A DNA stretch of 64,000 nucleotides from Luteimonas fraxinea. GTDB lineage: Bacteria; Pseudomonadota; Gammaproteobacteria; Xanthomonadales; Xanthomonadaceae. Positions 9,700 through 18,001 of the stretch are shown piece by piece. The position numbers and the translations under genes were made by a program. Under the pieces are notes generated by a model that had not been told where the DNA came from, ran no database searches, and saw nothing but the letters and a program-made list of their open reading frames with translations. Positions within the stretch are counted from its first letter, which is position 1. The number at the start of each line of letters is the position of its first letter. Where the stretch lies: assembly GCF_021233355.1 (NCBI RefSeq), contig NZ_CP089507.1, positions 1,922,001-1,986,000 on the forward strand, written 5' to 3'.

Positions 9700-12600
9700 G
9701 TGGACTTCTCCCGCTTCTTCATCGACCGGCCGATCTTCGCCGCGGTGCTGTCGATCCTGATCTTCGCAGGTGGCCTGATCGCCATCCCGCTGCTGCCGAT
9801 CGGCGAATACCCCGAGGTCGTGCCGCCCTCGGTGGTCGTGCGCACCGTGTATCCCGGTGCCAACCCGAAGGTGATCGCCGAAACCGTGGCGACGCCGCTC
9901 GAGGAAGCCATCAACGGCGTCGAGGACATGATGTACGTCAAGTCCGTCGCCGGCTCCGACGGCGTGCTGCAGCTCACCGTGACCTTCAAGCCCGGCACCG
10001 ATGCCGACGAAGCGGCGGTGCGCGTGCAGAACCGCGTGGCGCAGGCGCTGGCGCGGTTGCCCGAGGATGTCCGACGGCAAGGCGTGACAACGCAGAAGCA
10101 GTCGCCGGTGTTCCTGATGGTCGTGCATCTGACCTCGGAAGACGGCCGTTACGACTCGCTGTACCTGCGCAACTACATGCGGCTGCACGTCAAGGACGAG
10201 ATGGCCAAGATCACCGGCGTCGGCGATGCGCAGCTGTTCGGTGGCGGCGATTACGCGATGCGGCTGTGGCTCGATCCCGACAAGATCGCGGCGCGCGGTA
10301 TGACCGCGAGCGACGTGGTGCGCGCAGTGCGCGAGCAGAACGTGCAGGTCTCGGCCGGCCAGCTCGGCGCGGAACCGATGCCCAACGGCAGCGATTTCCT
10401 GCTGCCGATCAATGCCAAGGGTCGACTGGAGAGCGTCCAGGAATTCGGCGACATCGTGCTGAAGTCCGGCGCCGACGGTGAGCTGGTGCGCCTGGCCGAT
10501 GTCGCGCGTATCGAACTCGCGGCCGGCGACTACACGCTGCGCGCGCGCCTCGACGGCAAGAACGCCGCTGCGATCGGCATCTTCCAGGCACCGGGCGCGA
10601 ATGCGCTCGACATCCGCGACGGCGTGGTCGCGAAGATGGAGGAGCTGCGCCCGCAGCTGCCGCCGGGCGTGCAGATCCAGTCGATCTACGACACCACGAT
10701 CTTCGTGCGCGATTCGATCAAGTCGGTCGTGGTGACGCTGATCGAAGCCACGCTGCTGGTGGTGCTGGTGGTGATCCTGTTCCTGCAGACCTGGCGCGCG
10801 TCGATCATTCCATTGCTCGCGGTGCCGGTGTCGATCGTCGGCACGTTCGCGGTGCTGTACCTGCTCGGTTACTCGATCAACACGCTGACCCTGTTCGGGC
10901 TGGTGCTGGCGATCGGCATCGTGGTCGACGACGCGATCGTCGTGGTGGAGAACGTCGAGCGGCACATCGAACTCGGCGCCACGCCATTGGAGGCCGCGCA
11001 TCTGGCGATGAAGGAGGTCTCCGGCCCGATCATCGCGATCGCGCTGGTGCTGTGTGCGGTGTTCGTGCCGATGGCGTTCCTCACCGGCGTGACCGGCCAG
11101 TTCTACAAGCAGTTCGCGGTGACCATCGCGATCTCGACGGTGATCTCGGCGATCAACTCGTTGACCCTGTCGCCCGCGCTCGCCGCCAAGCTGCTGCAGC
11201 CGCACGGCGCGCCGAAGGATCGCCTGACGCGCATCATCGATCGCCTGTTCGGCTGGCTGTTCCGTCCGTTCAACCGCTTCTTCAACCGCAGCTCGGCGCG
11301 TTACGAGAGTGCGGTGTCGCGTTCGCTGGGCCGTCGCGGTGCGGTGTTCCTGGTCTACGCGGTGCTGCTGGTCGGCGCGGGCGTGATGTTCAAGGTGGTG
11401 CCGGCCGGCTTCATTCCGGTGCAGGACAAGCTGTACGTGATCGCCGGCGTGAAGATGCCGGAGGGCGCATCGATCGAACGCACCGACGTGGTGCTCAAGA
11501 AGATGGCCGCGCTCGCCAGTGAAGTGGACGGCGTCGCCAGCGAGATCGCGTTCCCGGGCCTCAACCCGCTGCAGTTCACCAATACGCCCAACAACGGCGT
11601 GATCTTCTTCACCCTCGATCCCTTCAGCGAGCGCTCGCGCACCGCCGAAGAGATCACCGCCGAACTCAACCAGAAGTTCTCGACGATCCAGGAAGGTTTC
11701 ACCTTCGCCTTCATGCCGCCGCCCATCCAGGGCCTCGGCAACGGTTCGGGCTGGTCGCTGTTCGTCGAAGACCGCACGCGTCTGGGCTACGGCGAACTGC
11801 AGGCCGCCGTGCAGGCGTTCCAGGGGGCGGCGATGCAGACGCCGGGCCTGGGCTATCCGATCAGCAGCTACCAGGCGAACGTGCCGCAGCTCGATGCCGA
11901 CGTGGATCGGGTCAAGGCCAAGGCGCAGGGCGTGCCGCTGACGGAACTGTTCGACACGCTGCAGACCTATCTCGGTTCGGCCTACGTCAACGACTTCAAC
12001 ATGTTCGGTCGCACCTGGCAGGTCATCGCCCAGGCCGACGGCCAGTTCCGCGACGAGGTGACCGACATCGCCAACCTGCGCACGCGCAATGACGCGGGCG
12101 AGATGGTGCCGGTGGGTTCGATGGTCAACGTACGCCAGACCTACGGTCCCGATCCGGTGATCCGCTTCAACGGCTATCCCGCGGCCGACCTGCTAGGCGA
12201 TGCCGACCCGCGCGTGCTGTCGTCGGGCGAGGCCATGGCCAAGGTCACCGAACTCGCCGGACAGGTGCTGCCGGCCGGCATGGGCATCGGCTGGAGCGAC
12301 CTGAGCTATCAGCAGTCGAACCAGAGCGGTGCGGCGATGGTGGTGTTCCCGCTCGCGGTGTTGCTGGCGTTCCTCGTGCTCGCGGCGCTCTATGAGAGCT
12401 GGTCGCTGCCGCTGGCGGTGATCCTGATCGTGCCGATGACGCTGCTGTCCGCACTGTTCGGCGTGTGGCTGGCGGGCGGTGACAACAACGTGTTCGTGCA
12501 GGTGGGGCTGGTCGTGCTGATGGGCCTGGCGTGCAAGAACGCGATCCTGATCGTCGAGTTCGCACGCGAACTGGAAATGCAGGGCAAGGGCATCGTCGAA

Positions 12601-12879
12601 TCCGCGCTGGAAGCCAGCCGTCTGCGTCTACGCCCGATCGTCATGACCTCGGTCGCCTTCATCGCCGGCACCGTGCCGCTGGTGCTGTCGACGGGTGCAG
12701 GTGCGGAAGTCCGCTCGATCACCGGCGTCACCGTGTTCGCCGGCATGTTGGGCGTGACCCTGTTCGGCCTGTTCCTGACGCCGGTGTTCTACGTCGCACT
12801 GCGCAAGCTCGCCAATACCCCGGTGGTGTCGCACAAGCCGGTGCCGCACGACGCACCCGTCAGCAGCACGCACGCATGA
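9700..12879 (+). CDS. RND multidrug efflux permease, MexF-like
   Basis: A 1059-residue HAE1-family proton/drug antiporter of the inner membrane. The start DFSRFFIDRPIFAAVLS and VYPGANPKVIAETVATPLEEAI are typical. TM4 carries the proton-relay pair GIVVDDAIVVVENVER (Asp-Asp). Two large periplasmic loops and about 12 TM segments are visible in the usual duplicated pattern, ending GMLGVTLFGLFLTPVFYVALR. I chose GTG 9700 with AAGGAT upstream; the longer frame from 9640 adds non-conserved residues. The sequence style (EYPEVVPPSVVVRT) is that of MexF/BpeF rather than AcrB. Confidence 0.93.
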   Translation: MDFSRFFIDRPIFAAVLSILIFAGGLIAIPLLPIGEYPEVVPPSVVVRTVYPGANPKVIAETVATPLEEAINGVEDMMYVKSVAGSDGVLQLTVTFKPGTDADEAAVRVQNRVAQALARLPEDVRRQGVTTQKQSPVFLMVVHLTSEDGRYDSLYLRNYMRLHVKDEMAKITGVGDAQLFGGGDYAMRLWLDPDKIAARGMTASDVVRAVREQNVQVSAGQLGAEPMPNGSDFLLPINAKGRLESVQEFGDIVLKSGADGELVRLADVARIELAAGDYTLRARLDGKNAAAIGIFQAPGANALDIRDGVVAKMEELRPQLPPGVQIQSIYDTTIFVRDSIKSVVVTLIEATLLVVLVVILFLQTWRASIIPLLAVPVSIVGTFAVLYLLGYSINTLTLFGLVLAIGIVVDDAIVVVENVERHIELGATPLEAAHLAMKEVSGPIIAIALVLCAVFVPMAFLTGVTGQFYKQFAVTIAISTVISAINSLTLSPALAAKLLQPHGAPKDRLTRIIDRLFGWLFRPFNRFFNRSSARYESAVSRSLGRRGAVFLVYAVLLVGAGVMFKVVPAGFIPVQDKLYVIAGVKMPEGASIERTDVVLKKMAALASEVDGVASEIAFPGLNPLQFTNTPNNGVIFFTLDPFSERSRTAEEITAELNQKFSTIQEGFTFAFMPPPIQGLGNGSGWSLFVEDRTRLGYGELQAAVQAFQGAAMQTPGLGYPISSYQANVPQLDADVDRVKAKAQGVPLTELFDTLQTYLGSAYVNDFNMFGRTWQVIAQADGQFRDEVTDIANLRTRNDAGEMVPVGSMVNVRQTYGPDPVIRFNGYPAADLLGDADPRVLSSGEAMAKVTELAGQVLPAGMGIGWSDLSYQQSNQSGAAMVVFPLAVLLAFLVLAALYESWSLPLAVILIVPMTLLSALFGVWLAGGDNNVFVQVGLVVLMGLACKNAILIVEFARELEMQGKGIVESALEASRLRLRPIVMTSVAFIAGTVPLVLSTGAGAEVRSITGVTVFAGMLGVTLFGLFLTPVFYVALRKLANTPVVSHKPVPHDAPVSSTHA

Positions 12880-12964
12880 GCCACATCGCACACATCCCCT
12901 TTTTCGATCCAGGCCGCGCCGACGCGCGCGGCCTCAACCCGGATCCCCACGCCAGGAGTCACCC

Positions 12965-13714
12965 ATGAACACCTCGTACCGCATCGCCCTCGTCACCGGC
13001 GCCACCCGCGGCATCGGTCTGGAAACCGTGCGGCAGCTCGCGGAAGCCGGCGTGCACACGCTGCTGGCGGGCCGCAACCGTGACCGCGCTGTCGCAGCCG
13101 CATTGAAGCTGCAGGCCGAAGGCCTGCCGGTCGAGGCCATCGCGCTCGACGTCACCGATGCCGCGAGCATCGCCGCGGCCGCGAAGACCCTCGAAGACCG
13201 CCACGGCCGCCTCGACATTCTGGTCAACAACGCCGGTATCGGGCTCGACGACGCGCAGCTCGGCACGGCAGGCCAGTCGATCGACACCTGGCGCGCGACG
13301 TTCGAAACCAACGTGTTCGGACTGATCGCCACCACGCAGGCGCTGCTGCCACTGCTGCACAAGTCGGCAGCCGGCCGCATCGTCAACGTGTCCAGCCTGC
13401 TCGGCTCGATCAGCGAGCATCAGAATCCGGATTCCTTCATCTACGACTTCAAGGGCGTGCCGGCCTACAACGTGTCCAAGAGCGCAGTCAACGCCTGGAC
13501 CGTGCATCTGGCGCACGTGCTCAAGGACGCCGGCATCAAGGTCAACACGATCCATCCGGGTTACGTGCGCACCGACATGAACAAGTCGGGCGACGAACAG
13601 AACGGCGAACTCGAAGTCGCCGACGGCGCGCGCACCAGCGTGCGTCTGGCGCTGATCGACGATGCCGGCCCGACCGGCGGCTACTTCTATCTCGACGAGG
13701 TGCTGCCGTGGTGA
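12965..13714 (+). CDS. Classical short-chain dehydrogenase/reductase inside the efflux operon
   Basis: A 249-residue classical SDR: TGATRGIGLETVRQLAEAG (NAD(P)-binding TGxxxGIG), LVNNAGIG (NNAG), the Ser in NVSSLLGSIS and the catalytic YNVSKSA (YxxxK). The IHPGYVRTDM segment is typical. It overlaps the outer-membrane channel gene, so it is part of the operon. It probably reduces a carbonyl or quinone compound linked to the pump's inducing stress; that is inference. A small GC hairpin lies in the gap upstream (12912-12945). Confidence 0.9.
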   Translation: MNTSYRIALVTGATRGIGLETVRQLAEAGVHTLLAGRNRDRAVAAALKLQAEGLPVEAIALDVTDAASIAAAAKTLEDRHGRLDILVNNAGIGLDDAQLGTAGQSIDTWRATFETNVFGLIATTQALLPLLHKSAAGRIVNVSSLLGSISEHQNPDSFIYDFKGVPAYNVSKSAVNAWTVHLAHVLKDAGIKVNTIHPGYVRTDMNKSGDEQNGELEVADGARTSVRLALIDDAGPTGGYFYLDEVLPW

Positions 13715-15180
13715 TGCGTCCACTGATCACGGTGCTGGCGGCGGCGCTGCTCACCGCCTGCGCCGTCGGCCCCGAGCACGTGCGGCCGTCGATGGCCGTG
13801 CCGCAGACCTTCGAAGGCACTGCCGCACCGGATGCGACCGCGGCGACCGCGAACCCGGCGACCGCCACCGCCGCGCCGGTCGTGGCTGACACCGCGTTCT
13901 GGCAGGCGTTCGGCGACCCGCAGTTGAACGCGCTGGTCGACGACACGCTGCTCGCGAATCACGACCTGCGCATCGCACTCTCCCGCTATGACCGCGCGAA
14001 CGCGTTGCTGCGCGGTACGCGCTTCGACCAACTGCCGACGATCAATGCCAGCGGGACCGCCAGCAGCAATCGCGCGAGCGCCGACCAAGCGCCCGGCGTG
14101 CCGCGCGATGCACGCGACACCGACAGCTTCGATGTCGGCATCGGCGCCAGCTGGGAACTCGACCTGTTCGGCCGCGTGCGACGCAGCGTCGAGGCCGGAC
14201 GCGCCGATGTGGCCGCGAGCGCGGACGATCTGCGTGCCTTACAGGTCGCGATCGTCGGTGAAGTCGCGACGGCCTATCTCGATCTGCGTGGCCTGCAGGA
14301 ACGGCTCCGCGTGGCGACCGAGAACGCCGGCAACCAGCAGCACACGCTGGCGCTGGTCGACGCGCGCCGCAACGCCGGACAGGACAGCGATTTCGACAGC
14401 GCACGCGCTTCGGCGCAGGCCGCGTCGACGGCGGCACGCATTCCGATGCTGGAAGCCGAGATCGCCGTCGCCACCCACCGTATCGCCGTGCTGACCGGGC
14501 GCACGCCCGATGCATTGCGCGCGCAGCTGACCGTTGCGCGTGCATTGCCTGCGGTGCCGCGCGCGATCGATCCCGGCACGCCGGCCGACGTGCTGCGTTT
14601 GCGTCCGGACGTCTCCGCGGCCGAGCATCGCCTGCACTCGGCGACCGCGCGCGTCGGCGTCGCGACGGCGGATCTGTTTCCGCGGCTCACGCTGGGTGGC
14701 CTGATCGGCAGCCAGGCCGGCGACATCGACGCACTGTTCGGACGCGACAGCGAAACACGACTGGTCGCGCTGGGTATCGACTGGTCGTTCCTCGACATCG
14801 GTCGCGTGCGTGCACGCATCGCCGCGGCTGACGCCGACGCCTCGATGGAACTCGCGCGCTACCAGCAGACGGTGCTGCGCGCACTCGAAGACACCGGCAA
14901 TGCCCTGGTGCGTTTCGACCGGGCCCACGACGCCGACGTCGAACTCGAACGCGCCGCCCGCGACAGCGCCCGCGCCGCCCAGCTCGCCCGCCTGCGTTTC
15001 GACGCCGGCGGCACCAGCCTGCTGGAAGTCCTCGACGCCGAGCGCACGCAGCTGCAGGCCGAAGACGCCTTCGCCTCCGGACGTACGCGCACTGCGACGG
15101 ATGCGGTCGCGCTGTATCGCGCGCTTGCAGGTGGCTGGCCGCAGACCTTGCCGGCGCGTGAGATGGCGGGGGTGCGCTGA
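13708..15180 (+). CDS. Outer-membrane efflux channel lipoprotein, OprN/NodT family
   Basis: A 490-residue TolC-like outer membrane factor. A signal peptide with lipobox LLTACAVGP precedes the usual PxxFxG segment and FWQAFGDPQLNALVDDTLLANHDLRIA. The duplicated helical repeats include SWELDLFGRVRRSVEAGRAD, diagnostic of NodT/OprM proteins, and PADVLRLRPDVSAAEHRL. GTG 13708, GTG 13711 and ATG 13714 are all possible starts; GAGG at 13696-13700 favours one of the GTGs. It completes a tripartite pump with the adaptor and RND permease. Confidence 0.92.
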   Translation: MVMRPLITVLAAALLTACAVGPEHVRPSMAVPQTFEGTAAPDATAATANPATATAAPVVADTAFWQAFGDPQLNALVDDTLLANHDLRIALSRYDRANALLRGTRFDQLPTINASGTASSNRASADQAPGVPRDARDTDSFDVGIGASWELDLFGRVRRSVEAGRADVAASADDLRALQVAIVGEVATAYLDLRGLQERLRVATENAGNQQHTLALVDARRNAGQDSDFDSARASAQAASTAARIPMLEAEIAVATHRIAVLTGRTPDALRAQLTVARALPAVPRAIDPGTPADVLRLRPDVSAAEHRLHSATARVGVATADLFPRLTLGGLIGSQAGDIDALFGRDSETRLVALGIDWSFLDIGRVRARIAAADADASMELARYQQTVLRALEDTGNALVRFDRAHDADVELERAARDSARAAQLARLRFDAGGTSLLEVLDAERTQLQAEDAFASGRTRTATDAVALYRALAGGWPQTLPAREMAGVR

Positions 15181-15354
15181 AGCGTTCGCAGCTGTACTTC
15201 TTGGCGCTCTTCCAGGGGCGGGTCACGTCATCCTGGCAGAGCAACCATCGTCATCCCGGCATTGCCCGGGGTGACGACGCGGAAGCCAGTCTGTCGATGT
15301 GATCAGGTTCGTTTCGCAGAAGACGAAGTGTCCATTCGCGCAAACCCGAATCGC

Positions 15355-16743
15355 TTAGAGCGCCGGCCCATCCACCTGATGCGCTGGCGCCGGGCCGTGC
15401 GCACCACCGCGCGCCGCGACCTCGCGCGACTGCTGTTCCAGCGCTTCGAATCCTTGCTGTAGCCACGTCTGCCCCGCATCACTCGCCAGCTGCTCGCGTA
15501 GACGCTCCGAAATCGCATGCCCGTCCTCGCGCGCGGCCGCCGACAGCAGTTCACTTGCGAACGCGGCTTTTTCGAGACCCGCATCGCGCACCGGCACATT
15601 GCCCTGCACCGGCCCGATTCCGACACGCTGCCACTCCAGCGCCTCGGCCATCGCCTCGTTGCGCGGCATCGCGTCGCGGCAATCGATCTGGCACAGCGAC
15701 GGCGGTGCCAACAGATCCCGCATGCCGCGCGCACCCGCCTTGTCGAAGATCGAAGTGCCGTAGATGGAGAGATGCTCTTCGGACCGATGGACCACGTAGC
15801 GATCCGGATCGTCGGGAAGCGCGCGTTTCTCCAGCGGCGGCGGCCGGATCATGCTGTTGAGGTAATCGACACCAAGGTTCCCCGCAAGGATTCCGAGCCC
15901 ATCGCGTCGATAGCCGCCACCGATGTCGCTGTGCGCACCCGCGACGCCGACGTTGAGAAAGCGGCCATCCGACGTGGCGCCGAAGTCGGTGATCCATGTG
16001 CCCTGGAACAGATTGCGCCGCTCGCTCATCGCCGTGATCTGGAACGCGGACACGACGGACTCCGCGAGGCGCCGGTCATTCTGGCGCGGTGCGCCGGTGC
16101 CGACCGGATCGAATAACGCAGCGGCCTGGATCACACCTCCAGGTTCGCGCAACGGTGGACGCGGGTAGATCACCTGACCGACGATCAGGCCATCCGCATT
16201 TCGCTTGATCACTGCGTCCGTCGGATCCTGGATGCCACGCTCTTCTACCAGCCGGGTGAATCCGGCGGCTTGCTCAGCGCCCCGGCTGAAGCCGGTGGCG
16301 AGGATACGGATGTCCGCGTCGGAATTCTCGATCAACCATTTTTGAGATTGAAGAACGAACTGGAAATACATGTCCTCGATGCGCGCTTCATAACTGCCGC
16401 CGTGCATCGCATCGATCATCCCGCTGATGCCGCCCTGCGTGCCTGGGCCCTCGACGTAGCCCCTCTCGATCGGCGTGTATCCGAGCCGATCCTTTGCCTC
16501 CATTGCATGGCTACGGATCTGCTCATCAATCAGCGCCACGTTGGTAAATTTCTCCGGATCCCGTTTGCTGTTTCCGGTGCCGTCGAACGATGCGACAAAT
16601 AATCGCTGCTCTACCCTGTTCTCATCGAGCAGGAGCGGTGCGGCGAATTCTTCAAGATTACGCTCGGCGACATCGAAACTCGCCAGATGCACTGCAGTCG
16701 CGATATCCGCCCCAATGCCATCGGGTTGTCGGTTCCCACCCAT
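15355..16743 (-). CDS. DUF2235/Tle-type alpha/beta-hydrolase phospholipase, probable antibacterial effector
   Basis: A 462-residue protein without signal peptide. It contains FVASFDGTGNS (DUF2235 start motif), the lipase elbow ILATGFSRGAEQAAGF (G-x-S-x-G) and AGAHSDIGGGY, a later conserved His/Asp segment. These mark the Tle-like family of secreted phospholipases injected into rival cells by type VI (or, in Xanthomonadales, type IV) systems. I see no clear PAAR, VgrG or XVIPCD tail, so the export route is open. The C-terminus is Ala/Gln/Glu-rich and helical. It lies 24 bp downstream of a lipoprotein gene that could be its immunity factor. Confidence 0.75.
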   Translation of the reverse strand: MGGNRQPDGIGADIATAVHLASFDVAERNLEEFAAPLLLDENRVEQRLFVASFDGTGNSKRDPEKFTNVALIDEQIRSHAMEAKDRLGYTPIERGYVEGPGTQGGISGMIDAMHGGSYEARIEDMYFQFVLQSQKWLIENSDADIRILATGFSRGAEQAAGFTRLVEERGIQDPTDAVIKRNADGLIVGQVIYPRPPLREPGGVIQAAALFDPVGTGAPRQNDRRLAESVVSAFQITAMSERRNLFQGTWITDFGATSDGRFLNVGVAGAHSDIGGGYRRDGLGILAGNLGVDYLNSMIRPPPLEKRALPDDPDRYVVHRSEEHLSIYGTSIFDKAGARGMRDLLAPPSLCQIDCRDAMPRNEAMAEALEWQRVGIGPVQGNVPVRDAGLEKAAFASELLSAAAREDGHAISERLREQLASDAGQTWLQQGFEALEQQSREVAARGGAHGPAPAHQVDGPAL

Positions 16744-16767
16744 GGTCCACCTCCATGTGGATCGGGG

Positions 16768-17400
16768 TCAGTACGTCCTGCTCCATGCGAGGACAAGATC
16801 GTTTCGGGAATTGCTGTACCGGTTGTCCGGAATGCGAGGCGCTTTCAGCGAAAGGTATGCCCGCATGTAGACATTGATCGTGCGGTCGTTGATTTCCATC
16901 ACGATGTCCGGGTTCACCATTGGCGTGCGATCCGAGATCTCCTCACGCGGTGCCTCGTAAAGCACCAGCTCGTCCCTGAAGATCTCGCCGATATCCACGT
17001 CCGCTTCCAATGGCGTGCCATCCCGGCTCTTCCACTTCACCACCGCGGGTGGCGGGAAGTTGCGGATCATGAGATGGCCAGCGCCGGAGGCGTTGAGCGA
17101 GTTGGGATGCACGTCCTCTCGCGCAGGGCGAGGCCCGCCCGAGTAGGGACGATCGGCGTAGACCACCGTGTATTCCTGCAACGCGTAGGTCGTGATACCG
17201 AAGTTGTGCCGCAGAAATCTGAGCGGCCACTCGGTCAATGGGCCGAGTTGCGCACTGTCGGATGCGGTTGGAACCGAGTCCTGAGTCATCGCCATGCCCT
17301 GGCATCCTGTCGTGGTGAGTGCGGCTGCAAAGATCGCGGTCGCGATCCCCTGCGCTGGACTGCCTTCTCGAGGCGGACGCCCGATCCTGTGGGCCATCAT
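16768..17400 (-). CDS. Lipoprotein, probable immunity partner of the phospholipase
   Basis: A 210-residue protein. The signal region AIFAAALTTTGCQG ends in a lipobox, so it is periplasmic and lipid-anchored. The mature part contains DRPYSGG, PPAVVKWKSRDG and INVYMRAYLSL, a pattern like the DUF3304-type lipoproteins found next to Tle effectors. It is co-oriented with, and immediately upstream of, the phospholipase. Start is ATG 17400 (or 17397) with AGGGAG upstream. An immunity role is inferred from context; the family match is by eye. Confidence 0.6.
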   Translation of the reverse strand: MMAHRIGRPPREGSPAQGIATAIFAAALTTTGCQGMAMTQDSVPTASDSAQLGPLTEWPLRFLRHNFGITTYALQEYTVVYADRPYSGGPRPAREDVHPNSLNASGAGHLMIRNFPPPAVVKWKSRDGTPLEADVDIGEIFRDELVLYEAPREEISDRTPMVNPDIVMEINDRTINVYMRAYLSLKAPRIPDNRYSNSRNDLVLAWSRTY

Positions 17401-17619
17401 CGTGCTCCCTGCCGTTGAACGGTTCCGCCCTGCGCCCCGGCACCTGGCCGATGTGTCCGGCGGGTTCGAACGGACGCGGGACGGAGGCAGACAGGATGGC
17501 GCAAGCCGATGCTGCTTGGAATCGGGGCATACCGGATCGCGGTGTGGGGATTGACGGGCTGGCAGTTCATGAGCGCATCGACATGCGGTCAAGCGATGAG
17601 GTGTCCCTCAAGCCAAAGC

Positions 17620-17759
17620 GCCCTCACCCCAACCCCTCTCCCAGGGGGAGAGGGGCTATGAGACGACGCGCGCGTCTCGGAATCGCGACGTACACGCTTT
17701 GAGCCGCTCTCCCTCGGGGACTACGTGCCCACCGGGGTAGAGGGGTTGGGGTGAGGGCG
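17620..17759. repeat. Inverted pair of REP-type blocks
   Basis: CCCTCACCCCAACCCCTCTCCC... at the left and its near reverse complement ...GAGGGGTTGGGGTGAGGG at the right flank about 70 bp of unrelated sequence, forming a large stem. It occupies part of the 600-bp gap 17401-18001, which has no supportable gene. The same blocks occur elsewhere in the window. Confidence 0.7.
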
Positions 17760-17925
17760 GACACGTGGTGGAACACAACGAAATTGTATGCCCAACCGGA
17801 CGACATCCGGCTCATCGTCCACAGCATAAGCGTGCGTCTTGCAGCTGTTGTTTCGCACGCGCAAAGCAGCGAGGCAGTTTCGCGCGCGTCACGCTTCATG
17901 CGCTCGGAACGTGTGCCGCACTCAA

Positions 17926-17949
17926 CCCTCCCCCGCGTGCGGGGGAGGG
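17926..17949. repeat. GC hairpin CCCTCCCCC-GCGTGC-GGGGGAGGG downstream of htpG
   Basis: A perfect 9-bp stem lies about 50 bp downstream of the htpG stop. The same stem type recurs at 40722-40877 and 42121-42147. It has no U tract, so I read it as a REP-like element that could stabilise the htpG 3' end rather than a classical terminator. Confidence 0.55.
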
Positions 17950-18001
17950 CTCAAAACTTGACGCCGCAACTGATGGGCTGCATGCGCTTCAGCAGCCTGC
18001 C

